DNA of 64,000 nt, taken from Salipiger abyssi (GTDB lineage Bacteria > Pseudomonadota > Alphaproteobacteria > Rhodobacterales > Rhodobacteraceae). Position 1 is the stretch's first letter. Every line of letters begins with the position of its first letter. Both the position numbers and the translations under genes were made by a program. The stretch spans positions 108,189 to 172,188 of the forward strand of contig NZ_JAEKIS010000010.1 in assembly GCF_017311415.1 (NCBI RefSeq), in the 5' to 3' direction. Shown in pieces: positions 56,950-64,000 of the stretch. The notes under the pieces are model-generated. The model was not told the DNA's origin. It searched no databases and saw only the letters and a list, made by a program, of their open reading frames with translations.

Positions 56950-58433
56950 GTTGTCTTCTGCTTGCGCAGGAAGGAATAGACAGCCCAGGCGATCAGCACC
57001 GCGTTGATCGCAATCAGCGCCGCCGCGACGGGCCGGTCGAGGAAAATCCCCATGCCGTCGCGCGAGATCAGCAGAGAGCGGCGCAGGTTGTTTTCCAGAA
57101 ACGGCCCCAGCACCAGCCCGATGACAATCGGCGAAAGCGGATAGTTGCCCATGCGGAACAGCGTGCCCAGCACACCGAAGCCGAACATCACCCACAGATC
57201 GAAGACCGAGGCCTGAAGCGTGAAGGTGCCGATGGCGCACATCAGCAGCACCACGGGGATCAGATGCGCCTTGCGCAGTTTCAGCGTGTAGATGAAGAGC
57301 GGCGTGGTCAGCACGCCCAGCAGCAGCAGCAGGATATTGGCGGAGAAATAGACCAGATAGATCCCGCCCACCACTTCGGGCGTTTCGGTGAACAGCGCGG
57401 GGCCGGGGTAGATGCCCAGCACCAGAAGCACGCTGATGAAAATCGCCGTGGTGGCTTCGCCCGGAATGCCAAGCGCGAGCGTCGGGATCAGCGTGCCGCC
57501 AACCGTCGCGTTGTTGGCGCTTTCGGTGGCCACGATGCCGCCCTCGGCGCCCTCGCCATAGCGTTCTTCGGGCCGTGCGGCGGCCTTGGCGACCGCATAG
57601 GCCGCGAAGGCGCTGATGATGCCCCCCGCCCCCGGCAGCGAGCCGAAGAAGACGCCGATGGCGGAGGAGCGGACGAGGTTCTTCCAGTGCCGCAGCGTGG
57701 CAAGCACCGAGCGGAAGCTGGCGCGCACCGGCGCGATGTCGGGCTTGGCGGTCAGATCCTTGCCGAAGGCCTGCAACGCCATCTCGGACAGTGCGAAGAG
57801 GCCGACGACCACGGCGACGATGTGGAAGCCGTTCAGCATGTTGTAATTGCCAAAGGTAAAGCGGTAGCCCGTCGAGAATTCGTCAGTGCCGATGGTGGCC
57901 AGCAGCAGACCCAGCAGGCCCGACATCAGCGCCTTGACCACCGATCCGTCCGACACCACGACGATGGAGACGAGGCCGGTCACCGCCAGCGCGGCGTATT
58001 CCGGCGGGCCGAAACTGGCGGCGACGCCCGCCAGCAGCGGCGCCAGCAGGATCAGCACCACGCCGCCCAGCATGCCGCCGAGCGCCGAGGCGGAGATCGC
58101 CAAACCGATGGCCTGCGCCGCCCTGCCCTTCTGCGCCATGGGATAACCGTCGAAAAGCGTCGCGGCGGCCAGTGGCGTGCCGGGGATGCGCAGCAGGATG
58201 GCGGAGATAGAGCCGCCGCAGGAGCCGCCGACGAAGATGCCCAGCATCAACGCCATGGCCGGGATCGGCTGCAACGAGATGGCGAAGGGCATCAGCAGGA
58301 TGATCCCCATCAGCGGGCCGAGACCGGGTAGAACCCCGACCAACAGACCGAAGATCAGCCCCAGCGCCATCAGCAGGAACACCTCGGCCTGCCAGAAAAG
58401 CGGCATGCCTTGAAGAAGGGAGTCGATGAGCAT
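56946..58433 (-). CDS. tctA: Tripartite tricarboxylate transporter, large permease subunit
   Basis: A 495-residue membrane protein with about twelve helices. The TctA signature GLLVGVLPGLGPLMGIILLMPF lies near the start and the repeated Pro-rich motif GSLPGAGGIISAFAAYAVAK in the second half. It is the channel subunit of a TctABC secondary transporter that takes up substrates delivered by the TctC binding protein. Start ATG 58433 (MLIDSLLQGM). Canonical substrates are citrate and other carboxylates; here the neighbours indicate an anionic amino sugar. Confidence 0.93.
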   Translation of the reverse strand: MLIDSLLQGMPLFWQAEVFLLMALGLIFGLLVGVLPGLGPLMGIILLMPFAISLQPIPAMALMLGIFVGGSCGGSISAILLRIPGTPLAAATLFDGYPMAQKGRAAQAIGLAISASALGGMLGGVVLILLAPLLAGVAASFGPPEYAALAVTGLVSIVVVSDGSVVKALMSGLLGLLLATIGTDEFSTGYRFTFGNYNMLNGFHIVAVVVGLFALSEMALQAFGKDLTAKPDIAPVRASFRSVLATLRHWKNLVRSSAIGVFFGSLPGAGGIISAFAAYAVAKAAARPEERYGEGAEGGIVATESANNATVGGTLIPTLALGIPGEATTAIFISVLLVLGIYPGPALFTETPEVVGGIYLVYFSANILLLLLGVLTTPLFIYTLKLRKAHLIPVVLLMCAIGTFTLQASVFDLWVMFGFGVLGTLFRMGNYPLSPIVIGLVLGPFLENNLRRSLLISRDGMGIFLDRPVAAALIAINAVLIAWAVYSFLRKQKTT

Positions 58434-58440
58434 GTCTGTC

Positions 58441-58935
58441 TTACCAGCCGATATGCAGGCCCAGCCAGCCGCCGGGCAGCACGATGTGCAAAAACGCTTC
58501 GAAGACGAAGGCGAAGAGGAAAGGCACAGCGAGCGCCGGCAGCACCAGCGCCAAGAAGCCGCGCAGCCCCGCGGCATACATCACGCCCAGCAGCATAAGC
58601 GGCGCCGCAATGTAATAGCCCAGCACCGGAAGCAGGATCAGGAAGCCCAGAAAGATCCCGAAAATGCGCAGCGGACGCGCGAGATTGGACAGTGTCAGCG
58701 GCTCGTTTATGGCCTCGCCACCGCGCTGTTCCCAGCGCTGCGTCAGCAGCACGACGGGGATGAAGGCCGCGATGAGAATGGCGACCCATCGCGGATAGGC
58801 CGCCGAGTTGTCGTAGGGACCGCCCGAGGCGATCCCCTGGTCCTGCATCGACGTGGCGATCTGCTGGAAGACAAGCGCCACGATGGCGGCGAAAAAGGCC
58901 AGCACCAGCCAGTCCGCGATATACCTGTTGCGCAT
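58441..58935 (-). CDS. tctB: Tripartite tricarboxylate transporter, small permease subunit
   Basis: A 164-residue membrane protein with four hydrophobic segments (WLVLAFFAAIVALVF, VAILIAAFIPVVLL, IFGIFLGFLILLPVLGYYIAAP, ALVLPALAVPFLFAFVFEAFLH), the size and layout of TctB. It has no known catalytic residues and partners TctA in the membrane. GGAGG lies before ATG 58935. The gene sits seven bases ahead of tctA. Confidence 0.9.
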   Translation of the reverse strand: MRNRYIADWLVLAFFAAIVALVFQQIATSMQDQGIASGGPYDNSAAYPRWVAILIAAFIPVVLLTQRWEQRGGEAINEPLTLSNLARPLRIFGIFLGFLILLPVLGYYIAAPLMLLGVMYAAGLRGFLALVLPALAVPFLFAFVFEAFLHIVLPGGWLGLHIGW

Positions 58936-58983
58936 GGGAGCCTCCGTTTCAGCGTCGTGCGGGATCATGACAGAGAGGATGCC

Positions 58984-59973
58984 TTAAAGGGCGTCCATCT
59001 GCTCTTCTTCCCAGGCCAGCGCGTCGCCCATGGATTTGAGTTGCTCGAAAACCGGGCCGACGATGGCTTCGTATTCGTCATAGTCCCATTCCAGCGGCAC
59101 CACGCCCAGCCGCGAGATCGCCTCGCGCACCTCGGGGTCTTTCATCGTGGCGGACATCGCCTCGCGCAGCACGGCCAGCTCTTCCGGCGGCGTGTCCTTG
59201 CGCACAACCCACCACGACCAGCCCATCGGCGCCAGCCCGCTGAGTTCGAGATTGATGTCGAGTTCGGTGATGTTCGGCGCGCCGCCAAAGGCTTCCTTGG
59301 CCGTGTCCAGCTCGGAGAGGACCAGCAGCACGTTGAAGTCTTCGGGCGCGCGCTGATAGGCGCCAACATTGACGAAAGCAAAGTCGAGGATGCCCGAGCT
59401 CAGGTCGCGACGCGCCTCTGCGTCGCCTGCGTAGGGGATGTTGCGGGCAACGACGCCGTATTCCTGAAGCACCTTGGCGATGGCCATATGCGGCAGCGTG
59501 TTGCGCGCCCCGGCGGAGTAGCGCAGCTCGCCCGGATGCTCGCGGCCCCAGGCCATCATCTCGTCGAAATTCGCCCAGCGGTCATCGCCCTTGCGCAGCG
59601 CGATCGAGAACGGCGCCGAGAGGTTGGAATGCAGTGGGGCGAAATCCGAATAGCTCCAGCCGCCATTGCCCAGCACCGGCTGCAACACCAGCGGCGCCAC
59701 ATAGGCGTCGAAGATCGAATAGCCGTCTGCGGGACGGGACTGAAGCGTTTCCAGCGCCTTGGTCCCGGCGGCACCGGGGGTGGAAATCACCGTCATCGGC
59801 ACGCCCAGCTTGTCGCTCATGCTGTCGGCGATGACCTGCGTCACGGACATCGAAGTGCCCGGCGTCCAGGGAAAGATCACCTCGACGGTGCGCGCGGGGA
59901 ACTCCTGCGCCCAGGCGGGCGCGCCCATCAGGGCGGCGGCGCCCATCAATGCAAGGGCAAGCTTTCGAAACAT
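58984..59973 (-). CDS. tctC: Tripartite tricarboxylate transporter solute-binding protein
   Basis: A 329-residue TctC/BugT-like periplasmic protein. The signal peptide is MFRKLALALMGAAALMGAPAWAQ; the mature protein begins with FPARTVEVIFPWTPGTSM and has STPGAAGTKALETLQ, typical of the family, whose two lobes hold a carboxylate or other anion. It delivers substrate to TctAB. Start ATG 59973. Its position after the sulfatase suggests that it binds a sulfated sugar; the ligand-binding residues cannot be judged by eye. Confidence 0.9.
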   Translation of the reverse strand: MFRKLALALMGAAALMGAPAWAQEFPARTVEVIFPWTPGTSMSVTQVIADSMSDKLGVPMTVISTPGAAGTKALETLQSRPADGYSIFDAYVAPLVLQPVLGNGGWSYSDFAPLHSNLSAPFSIALRKGDDRWANFDEMMAWGREHPGELRYSAGARNTLPHMAIAKVLQEYGVVARNIPYAGDAEARRDLSSGILDFAFVNVGAYQRAPEDFNVLLVLSELDTAKEAFGGAPNITELDINLELSGLAPMGWSWWVVRKDTPPEELAVLREAMSATMKDPEVREAISRLGVVPLEWDYDEYEAIVGPVFEQLKSMGDALAWEEEQMDAL

Positions 59974-60016
59974 TGGGGTACTCCTTGTTGCTTGTGATAT
60001 CGGGTGCTGTTTTCGC

Positions 60017-61642
60017 TCAGCACGCCATGTTGTGGTTGGTCTTCTCGGAGGCGGCCGGGGCGGCGGTCTTTGCGCCGGGCCGCGGCAGGTCGTAGTAATC
60101 GTAAAGCGCGGCCGGCGCGTCATGCGCCTGCATATGCGCCCGGATCTCGCCGGCAAGCCGGGCGATCACCTCGGAGTTCTCCAGCGAGGTCGTCTGTCCG
60201 GGATCGGTCTCGACATCGTAGAGGACCGAGCCCTCCTTCCAGGTGTTCAGCACGTCGAACCCGGCCTGCGCGTTTCCGGTGCCGCAATCGACCCGCAGCA
60301 CCGGCACGCCCTTGGTGAAGTCGAAGGGCGGCACCATCTCGGCCCCGCGCAGATCCTCGACCGAAAAGGGCTGCGCCATATGCGCGGGCATCAGGGTATA
60401 GAGCGGCGGTGCGGTCTGCCCTTTTTCCGGGAAACGGAAATAGGTGTATCTGCCGTCGGTCACGCAGACCGGCCCACCAAACATGCCCAGAATGGCACTC
60501 TCGCGCCCCGAACTGCCACCTTCCAGCACCGGCATCAGACTGTGCGCCCTGACCTCGGCGGGCACCGGCACGCCATGGAACCCGAGGAAGGTCGGCATCA
60601 GGTCCGTGGTCTGGGTCAGCTGCGCCGCCCGCGCGCCGTTGCCCGGCTGGCCGGGGAGCCAGACAACCAGCGGAATATGCGCGATCTCCTGATAATAGGG
60701 CATGCGGCTCTTGGCCCACCACTCGTGCTCTCCCAGCAGATAGCCGTGATCCGTGGTCAGCACGATGGCGGTATCGTCCCAGGCATCCGCCGCATCCATC
60801 CAGTCGAGCAAGCGCCCGAAATAGGCGTCGCACATCGTCACGAGCGCGGCGTAATTGGCGCGCATCTCGGCAATCTGCTCAGGGGTTTCGGTGACGCGCT
60901 CATAGTTCGGCCAGTCGAGCAGCCCGCCCTCGTAGCCCGTCTCGCCCGTCCGCTTGTCGACCGCCTCGCGATACCGCGCCGGGGCGGTGAACGGCTCATG
61001 CGGGTCGAAACATTCCAGTTGCAGGAACCAATTGTCCGCGTCCCGGTTAATCTCCAGATACTCCAGCGCCGAGGCGAAACACCTGGCGAGCGGATAGTCC
61101 GCCTCCTCCTGACGGAACAGCCCGTTCACCGCCGCACGCGACCGCGCCCAGGTGTTGCGGTCGGTGTTGCCCGAGGTGGCGACGCCGTCCGGCGGCGCAT
61201 CGGGGAACGGGTATTGTTGCGGGTCCAACCCGTCGCGCATCCGGGCATAGGGCGGCTCGACCATTGCTTTGATCGGGTCGTTCTCCTGACCGCGAATAAA
61301 CTCCCAGCTGTCGAACCCCGTGGCGTAGCCCGCGCCGCCATCCTCGAAGTAATGCGCGTGATCGGTGATCAGATGCATATAGGTGCCGCTCTGGCTGAGC
61401 AGCCGGGCATAGGAATTGTCGAAAGGCTCGAGCGGCCCCCAAGAGCGGTGCAGGAAGTTCAGCCGCCCGGTCTGCATATCCCGCCGCGCGGGCATACAGG
61501 GCAGCGAGCCCACATAGTGATTGTCAAAGACCTGCGCCTTTTTTGCGAACCGGTCGAAGTTCGGCGTGGGCACTGCGCTGCCCCCATAACAGCCAAGGGC
61601 GTGGCGGTTCAGCGAGTCGAACAGGACGAAAATGGTGCGCAA
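60017..61642 (-). CDS. Sulfatase, predicted cytoplasmic (formylglycine-dependent)
   Basis: A 541-residue alkaline-phosphatase-fold sulfatase. The C-x-P-x-R signature is LPCMPARRDMQTGR with the formylglycine target at Cys49; metal ligands are expected in IFVLFDSLNRH and VLTTDHGYLLGEHEWW. The protein begins directly with the catalytic fold (MRTIFVLFDSLNRHAL): there is no signal peptide, so hydrolysis should occur inside the cell after uptake. It heads the tct-kinase-SIS-nagA operon and diverges from a LysR gene. A sulfated N-acetylhexosamine is the likely substrate; the exact sulfate position is unknown. An unlinked formylglycine-generating enzyme would be needed. Confidence 0.88.
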   Translation of the reverse strand: MRTIFVLFDSLNRHALGCYGGSAVPTPNFDRFAKKAQVFDNHYVGSLPCMPARRDMQTGRLNFLHRSWGPLEPFDNSYARLLSQSGTYMHLITDHAHYFEDGGAGYATGFDSWEFIRGQENDPIKAMVEPPYARMRDGLDPQQYPFPDAPPDGVATSGNTDRNTWARSRAAVNGLFRQEEADYPLARCFASALEYLEINRDADNWFLQLECFDPHEPFTAPARYREAVDKRTGETGYEGGLLDWPNYERVTETPEQIAEMRANYAALVTMCDAYFGRLLDWMDAADAWDDTAIVLTTDHGYLLGEHEWWAKSRMPYYQEIAHIPLVVWLPGQPGNGARAAQLTQTTDLMPTFLGFHGVPVPAEVRAHSLMPVLEGGSSGRESAILGMFGGPVCVTDGRYTYFRFPEKGQTAPPLYTLMPAHMAQPFSVEDLRGAEMVPPFDFTKGVPVLRVDCGTGNAQAGFDVLNTWKEGSVLYDVETDPGQTTSLENSEVIARLAGEIRAHMQAHDAPAALYDYYDLPRPGAKTAAPAASEKTNHNMAC

Positions 61643-61731
61643 AACATGTTCCTTTAGCCTTGCCGGAGGAATACAGCGCGCAAGATCTAAAAAGTAGTCA
61701 AAACATTGGCTGCATGATATAGCTTATAGGA
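61643..61731. promoter_or_regulatory. Divergent sulfatase/LysR promoter region
   Basis: An 89-base AT-rich gap holding both starts. TATAGCTTATA (61718-61728) is a short palindrome beside the LysR ATG and may be part of a LysR site. TAGTCA (61695), 17 bases and TATAGC is a weak promoter for the LysR gene. Such a divergent arrangement is typical of LysR activators and their target operons. Confidence 0.4.
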
Positions 61732-62676
61732 ATGGATAGAAACCTCCTCAGCTTCATCGCCGTCGCCCGTCTAGGCACGATGTCCGCCGCCGCCGACGCG
61801 CTTGCGATCACCCAGCCTGCGTTGACAAAGCGGCTACAGCTACTGGAACAGCAGTTCGGCACACCGCTTCTCGAGCGCCACTCACGCGGGGTCACGCTGA
61901 CCGAGTCCGGTCAGCAGCTCCTGTATTACGCGCTTCGGATCCGCAGCGAGTATCAGCAGGCGCGCGAGCGTCTCGATGCGATGTCGGACCGCCCGCCCGA
62001 AGTGCTGCGGATCGCGTCGGGCCCGTTCTTTCTGTTCCGGCATCTGGGCCAGGCGATCGTCGAGATGCGCAAGCGTCATCCGGGCATCCGCGTCGTGATG
62101 GAAAGCAACCCCGAGGGCAGCAATCTCGACAAGCTGCGCGACGGCGAGCTGGACGTGGTCTTTGGCGACCGCACCGAGGCCCATAGCCTGCGCACGCCCT
62201 TCGACTTCGTGTTCCTCCCGATCACCGTCGTCAACATCGGCCTGCTGGTCAGCGCGGCCTCGCCGCTGGCGCGCCACGCCCCACTGCGTCCCGAAGATCT
62301 CACCGGCGTGCCCTGGGTCGAATACAGCGGTACGCCCGATTACCGCATGCTGGTGCGCGGCTATTTCATGTCGCGCGGGCTGATCCCGCCGGAGATGGTG
62401 ATCGAGACCGGCTCGTTCTTCCTCGGCTCGCAGATTGTCGAGCACAGCGACGCCGTGATGATGGCCCCGAAAGAGCTGTTCCCCAGTCTCCAGCAGCCGG
62501 GGCTGAGTTTTGTCGAAACCGATCCGCTGATGGGCCGGATGGAGACCGGCGCCTTTCTCCGCAAATCCTCGCAGCAGCACGCGGTGATTGCCGAGTTCGT
62601 CGATTCGATCGCCCGCAGGGCGGCTGCCGAAGGGCCGGGCACACCTTTGGATCACACTGCCGACCGCCGGCAATAG
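61732..62676 (+). CDS. LysR-family transcriptional regulator
   Basis: A 314-residue LysR protein. The N-terminal winged helix is MDRNLLSFIAVARLGTMSAA and ALAITQPALTKRLQLLEQQFG, followed by the linker LERHSRGVTLTESGQQLL and a two-lobe effector domain. It diverges from the sulfatase and is the best candidate to activate the sulfatase-tct-amino-sugar operon in response to its sugar or a phosphorylated intermediate. Start ATG 61732; no clear Shine-Dalgarno beyond TATAGGA. Confidence 0.9.
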   Translation: MDRNLLSFIAVARLGTMSAAADALAITQPALTKRLQLLEQQFGTPLLERHSRGVTLTESGQQLLYYALRIRSEYQQARERLDAMSDRPPEVLRIASGPFFLFRHLGQAIVEMRKRHPGIRVVMESNPEGSNLDKLRDGELDVVFGDRTEAHSLRTPFDFVFLPITVVNIGLLVSAASPLARHAPLRPEDLTGVPWVEYSGTPDYRMLVRGYFMSRGLIPPEMVIETGSFFLGSQIVEHSDAVMMAPKELFPSLQQPGLSFVETDPLMGRMETGAFLRKSSQQHAVIAEFVDSIARRAAAEGPGTPLDHTADRRQ

Positions 62677-63209
62677 GCGGTAACAGCCGCGCCGCATCCT
62701 TATCGCTTCGCATGGAGTAACCCGCTCCGGGTCCTGCACAGTCCTTTGCGCGCGAGCTGACCGAGGCAGAGCGGGACAGGATTGCTCAACTTGCTGAGCT
62801 AGAATTGCGGGATGCCGCGGCGGCACTCTTCGAGTGGCCATAAGTTGCACTCCCTGAAACCAGCGCGGATTTCGTGGAGCATTGTGGTTGGGTCGACCGC
62901 AAGAACGCAAATGGAGCCCATGCCGGGTTCGTGTCGTTCTCAGTGTGGCTCGTCATGCAGGATAGCGCGATCACTAGCATCCAGATTCCATCTGGCCCCC
63001 GTTCCGGCGGCGTCCCAAGTCTGGACGCGGTGTGTGTTGAACAGGGTTTGGACGTTCTTGACACTCTTGCTCACAAAGGAAAACCCGCGTGTTTCCCTCG
63101 AAGCCGCCTCCGCCGCGCGTGTGAGGGGCGCGAAGGTGGCTCGGAGGAAAACAAGCTCTCTATTTGGTATCTTTACCTCTATCAATCTTAGGGGGCGGAA
63201 CGGCAGCGA
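62677..63209. other. Gene-poor border with decayed fragments
   Basis: No complete gene is convincing in these 533 bases. A plus-strand open run without a start reads ARELTEAERDRIAQLAELEL and ends at TAA 62840-62842. A GTG-started frame at 62874-63191 begins VEHCGWVDRKNANGAHAGF but ends in low-quality sequence and has no ribosome site. Base composition is more AT-rich than in the flanks. I regard it as remnants at the edge of the operon island. Confidence 0.5.
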
Positions 63210-63694
63210 ATGACTTATCAAGACGTCGAGCCATTGAGGGCAAGTTATCGGCCCGGGAAGATCAAGGTGCTTTTCGTCGGGGAAAGCGCACCCGCCGGGG
63301 GCGCGTTCTTCTACAAGCAGACCGGTCAGGTTCACGGGCAGTTTCGCCAAGCCCTTGCGCCTCACATCGGAGACAGCCCGTCTTTTGTCGAAGCTTTCAA
63401 GCAAGCGGGCTTCTATCTGGATGATCTGGTGCTAGAACCCGTGAATTGGCTGTCCCGGTCGGATCGACAGGCGATCCACGCCGCCAGTATCGACTCTTTT
63501 GCAAAGCGATTGGGGACTACGATGCGCCTCTTGTTGTCGCCTTCATGAAAGGGATCGCGGCACCTGTCAAAGCAGCAATTGCAGCGTCGGGATCACCGTG
63601 TCAGTTTGAGGTTGTGTCGTTTCCGGGCAATGGGCGGCAGGCCGAGTTCAGTTCAGCGATGACAGCGATCATGCCGAAGCTCCTGAACCAGTAG
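63210..63694 (+). pseudogene. Frameshifted gene with a uracil-DNA-glycosylase-like N-terminus
   Basis: The first frame (63210 to about 63515) reads KIKVLFVGESAPAGGAFFY and continues to HAASIDSFAKRLG; the next frame from about 63515 continues DYDAPLVVAFMKGIAAPVKA to the stop at 63694. The switch lies in the run GGGG near 63511: one added G would restore a single protein of about 160 residues. The VGESAP start is typical of a group of uncharacterised UDG-fold-like proteins. A true mutation or a sequencing error in a homopolymer are both possible. Function unknown. Confidence 0.6.
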
Positions 63695-63707
63695 CCGAGA
63701 AGGGTCA

Positions 63708-63774
63708 GATTCGACCCTAAATGACCCGAGTTTACCGCCGGGATACATACTACGTGCTTACCGTGGCGGTAAGC
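63708..63774. other. Two hairpins between the UDG-like gene and the IS1595 end
   Basis: GGGTC-N6-GACCC lies at 63708-63723, and GCTTACCG-TGG-CGGTAAGC, a perfect eight-pair stem, at 63756-63774. The first may end transcription of the preceding gene; the second lies just outside the presumed IS end. Neither is followed by a T run. Confidence 0.4.
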
Positions 63775-63804
63775 GCATTTGCAGGAGCTTGTAATTTATT
63801 GAAA

Positions 63805-64000
63805 GGGTCTATTCCAGCTGAGGTGTTCTGAGAGTATGCTAAGGTGCTCTCATGTCTCAGAAAAACCGGTATCTATTTCGGGGGGGAGAATTTCGGAGAG
63901 AAAGTTCCGGGATCTTCTGCGCCTCTTCGCAACCGATATCACCGCTGATCGCGCCGCCTCACTGACCGGCCTTAACCACAAATCAGCCGCCGCGATTTTC
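63805..64000 (+). mobile_element. Left end and first part of an IS1595-type transposase (partial, frameshifted)
   Basis: GGGTCTATTCCAGCTGAG at about 63805 resembles the terminal repeat of IS1595/IS1016-type elements. The transposase starts at ATG 63852 with MSQKNRYLFRGG, but the frame then breaks at a run of seven G (63880-63886); the expected sequence ISERKFRDLLRLFATDITADR follows in another frame up to the window edge (ASLTGLNHKSAAAIF). The right end and most of the gene are outside. Either the element is inactive or the G run is a sequencing or slippage difference. Confidence 0.7.

Noticed and set aside
62940..63404. A 154-codon minus-strand frame in the border region
   Set aside because: It overlaps the UDG-like gene on the other strand, whose VGESAP start and two-frame coherence are better evidence of coding.

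Overview
The window is GC-rich, gene-dense bacterial chromosome. Gene content and order (lhr-type helicase next to pdeM, folD with a chorismate mutase and fhs, glnK-amtB, gltD/gltB, thiolase next to TetR, tripartite tricarboxylate and dipeptide transporters) suggest an alphaproteobacterium of the Rhodobacteraceae (Roseobacter group). This is inferred from gene families; there is no rRNA in the window. I saw no tRNA, rRNA or CRISPR array.

Positions 1-35260 are mostly core genome: the tail of a SHOCT-type protein, a CBS-pair protein, a ligase-associated helicase with its PdeM phosphoesterase, a thioesterase, a one-carbon block (fhs, chorismate mutase, folD), recO, pgsA, moaD-moaE, a FadR-type regulator, glnK-amtB, a class A penicillin-binding protein, a tandem aldehyde dehydrogenase, rsfS-rlmH, uppP, gltD and gltB flanking a GFA-family gene, mtgA, an RND efflux pair, and a thiolase divergent from a TetR regulator. 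Their shared control region carries back-to-back promoters and a repeated operator-like word. Two families of short interspersed repeats punctuate this part.

Positions 35260-53800 are accessory. After an IS3-type remnant come two divergent catabolic operons that share a 529-base control region. The left operon encodes a Rid-family protein, an amidase, an AroE-like dehydrogenase, a fused E1 and an E2 of a 2-oxoacid/acetoin-type dehydrogenase, and an SSADH-type aldehyde dehydrogenase. The right operon encodes an acetylpolyamine-type amidohydrolase, a class IV aminotransferase, an SDR, a complete peptide-type ABC importer, a VOC protein and a GntR/FCD regulator. Together they suggest import of an acylated amine or amide, deacylation, transamination, aldehyde oxidation and oxidative cleavage. 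The palindrome AATGTATCCATT occurs twice in the control region and is a candidate GntR site. A decayed parDE toxin-antitoxin pair follows.

Positions 53800-62676 hold what I consider the most interesting system: a LysR gene divergent from a seven-gene operon encoding a sulfatase without a signal peptide, a tripartite tricarboxylate transporter (tctC, tctB, tctA), a BadF-type amino-sugar kinase, a double-SIS deaminase/isomerase and NagA. The arrangement predicts that a sulfated N-acetylhexosamine is imported intact, desulfated in the cytoplasm, phosphorylated, deacetylated and deaminated into fructose-6-phosphate.

Positions 62677-64000 are a decayed border: fragments, a frameshifted gene with a uracil-DNA-glycosylase-like start, two hairpins, and the left end of an IS1595-type element whose transposase is also out of frame at a run of seven G.
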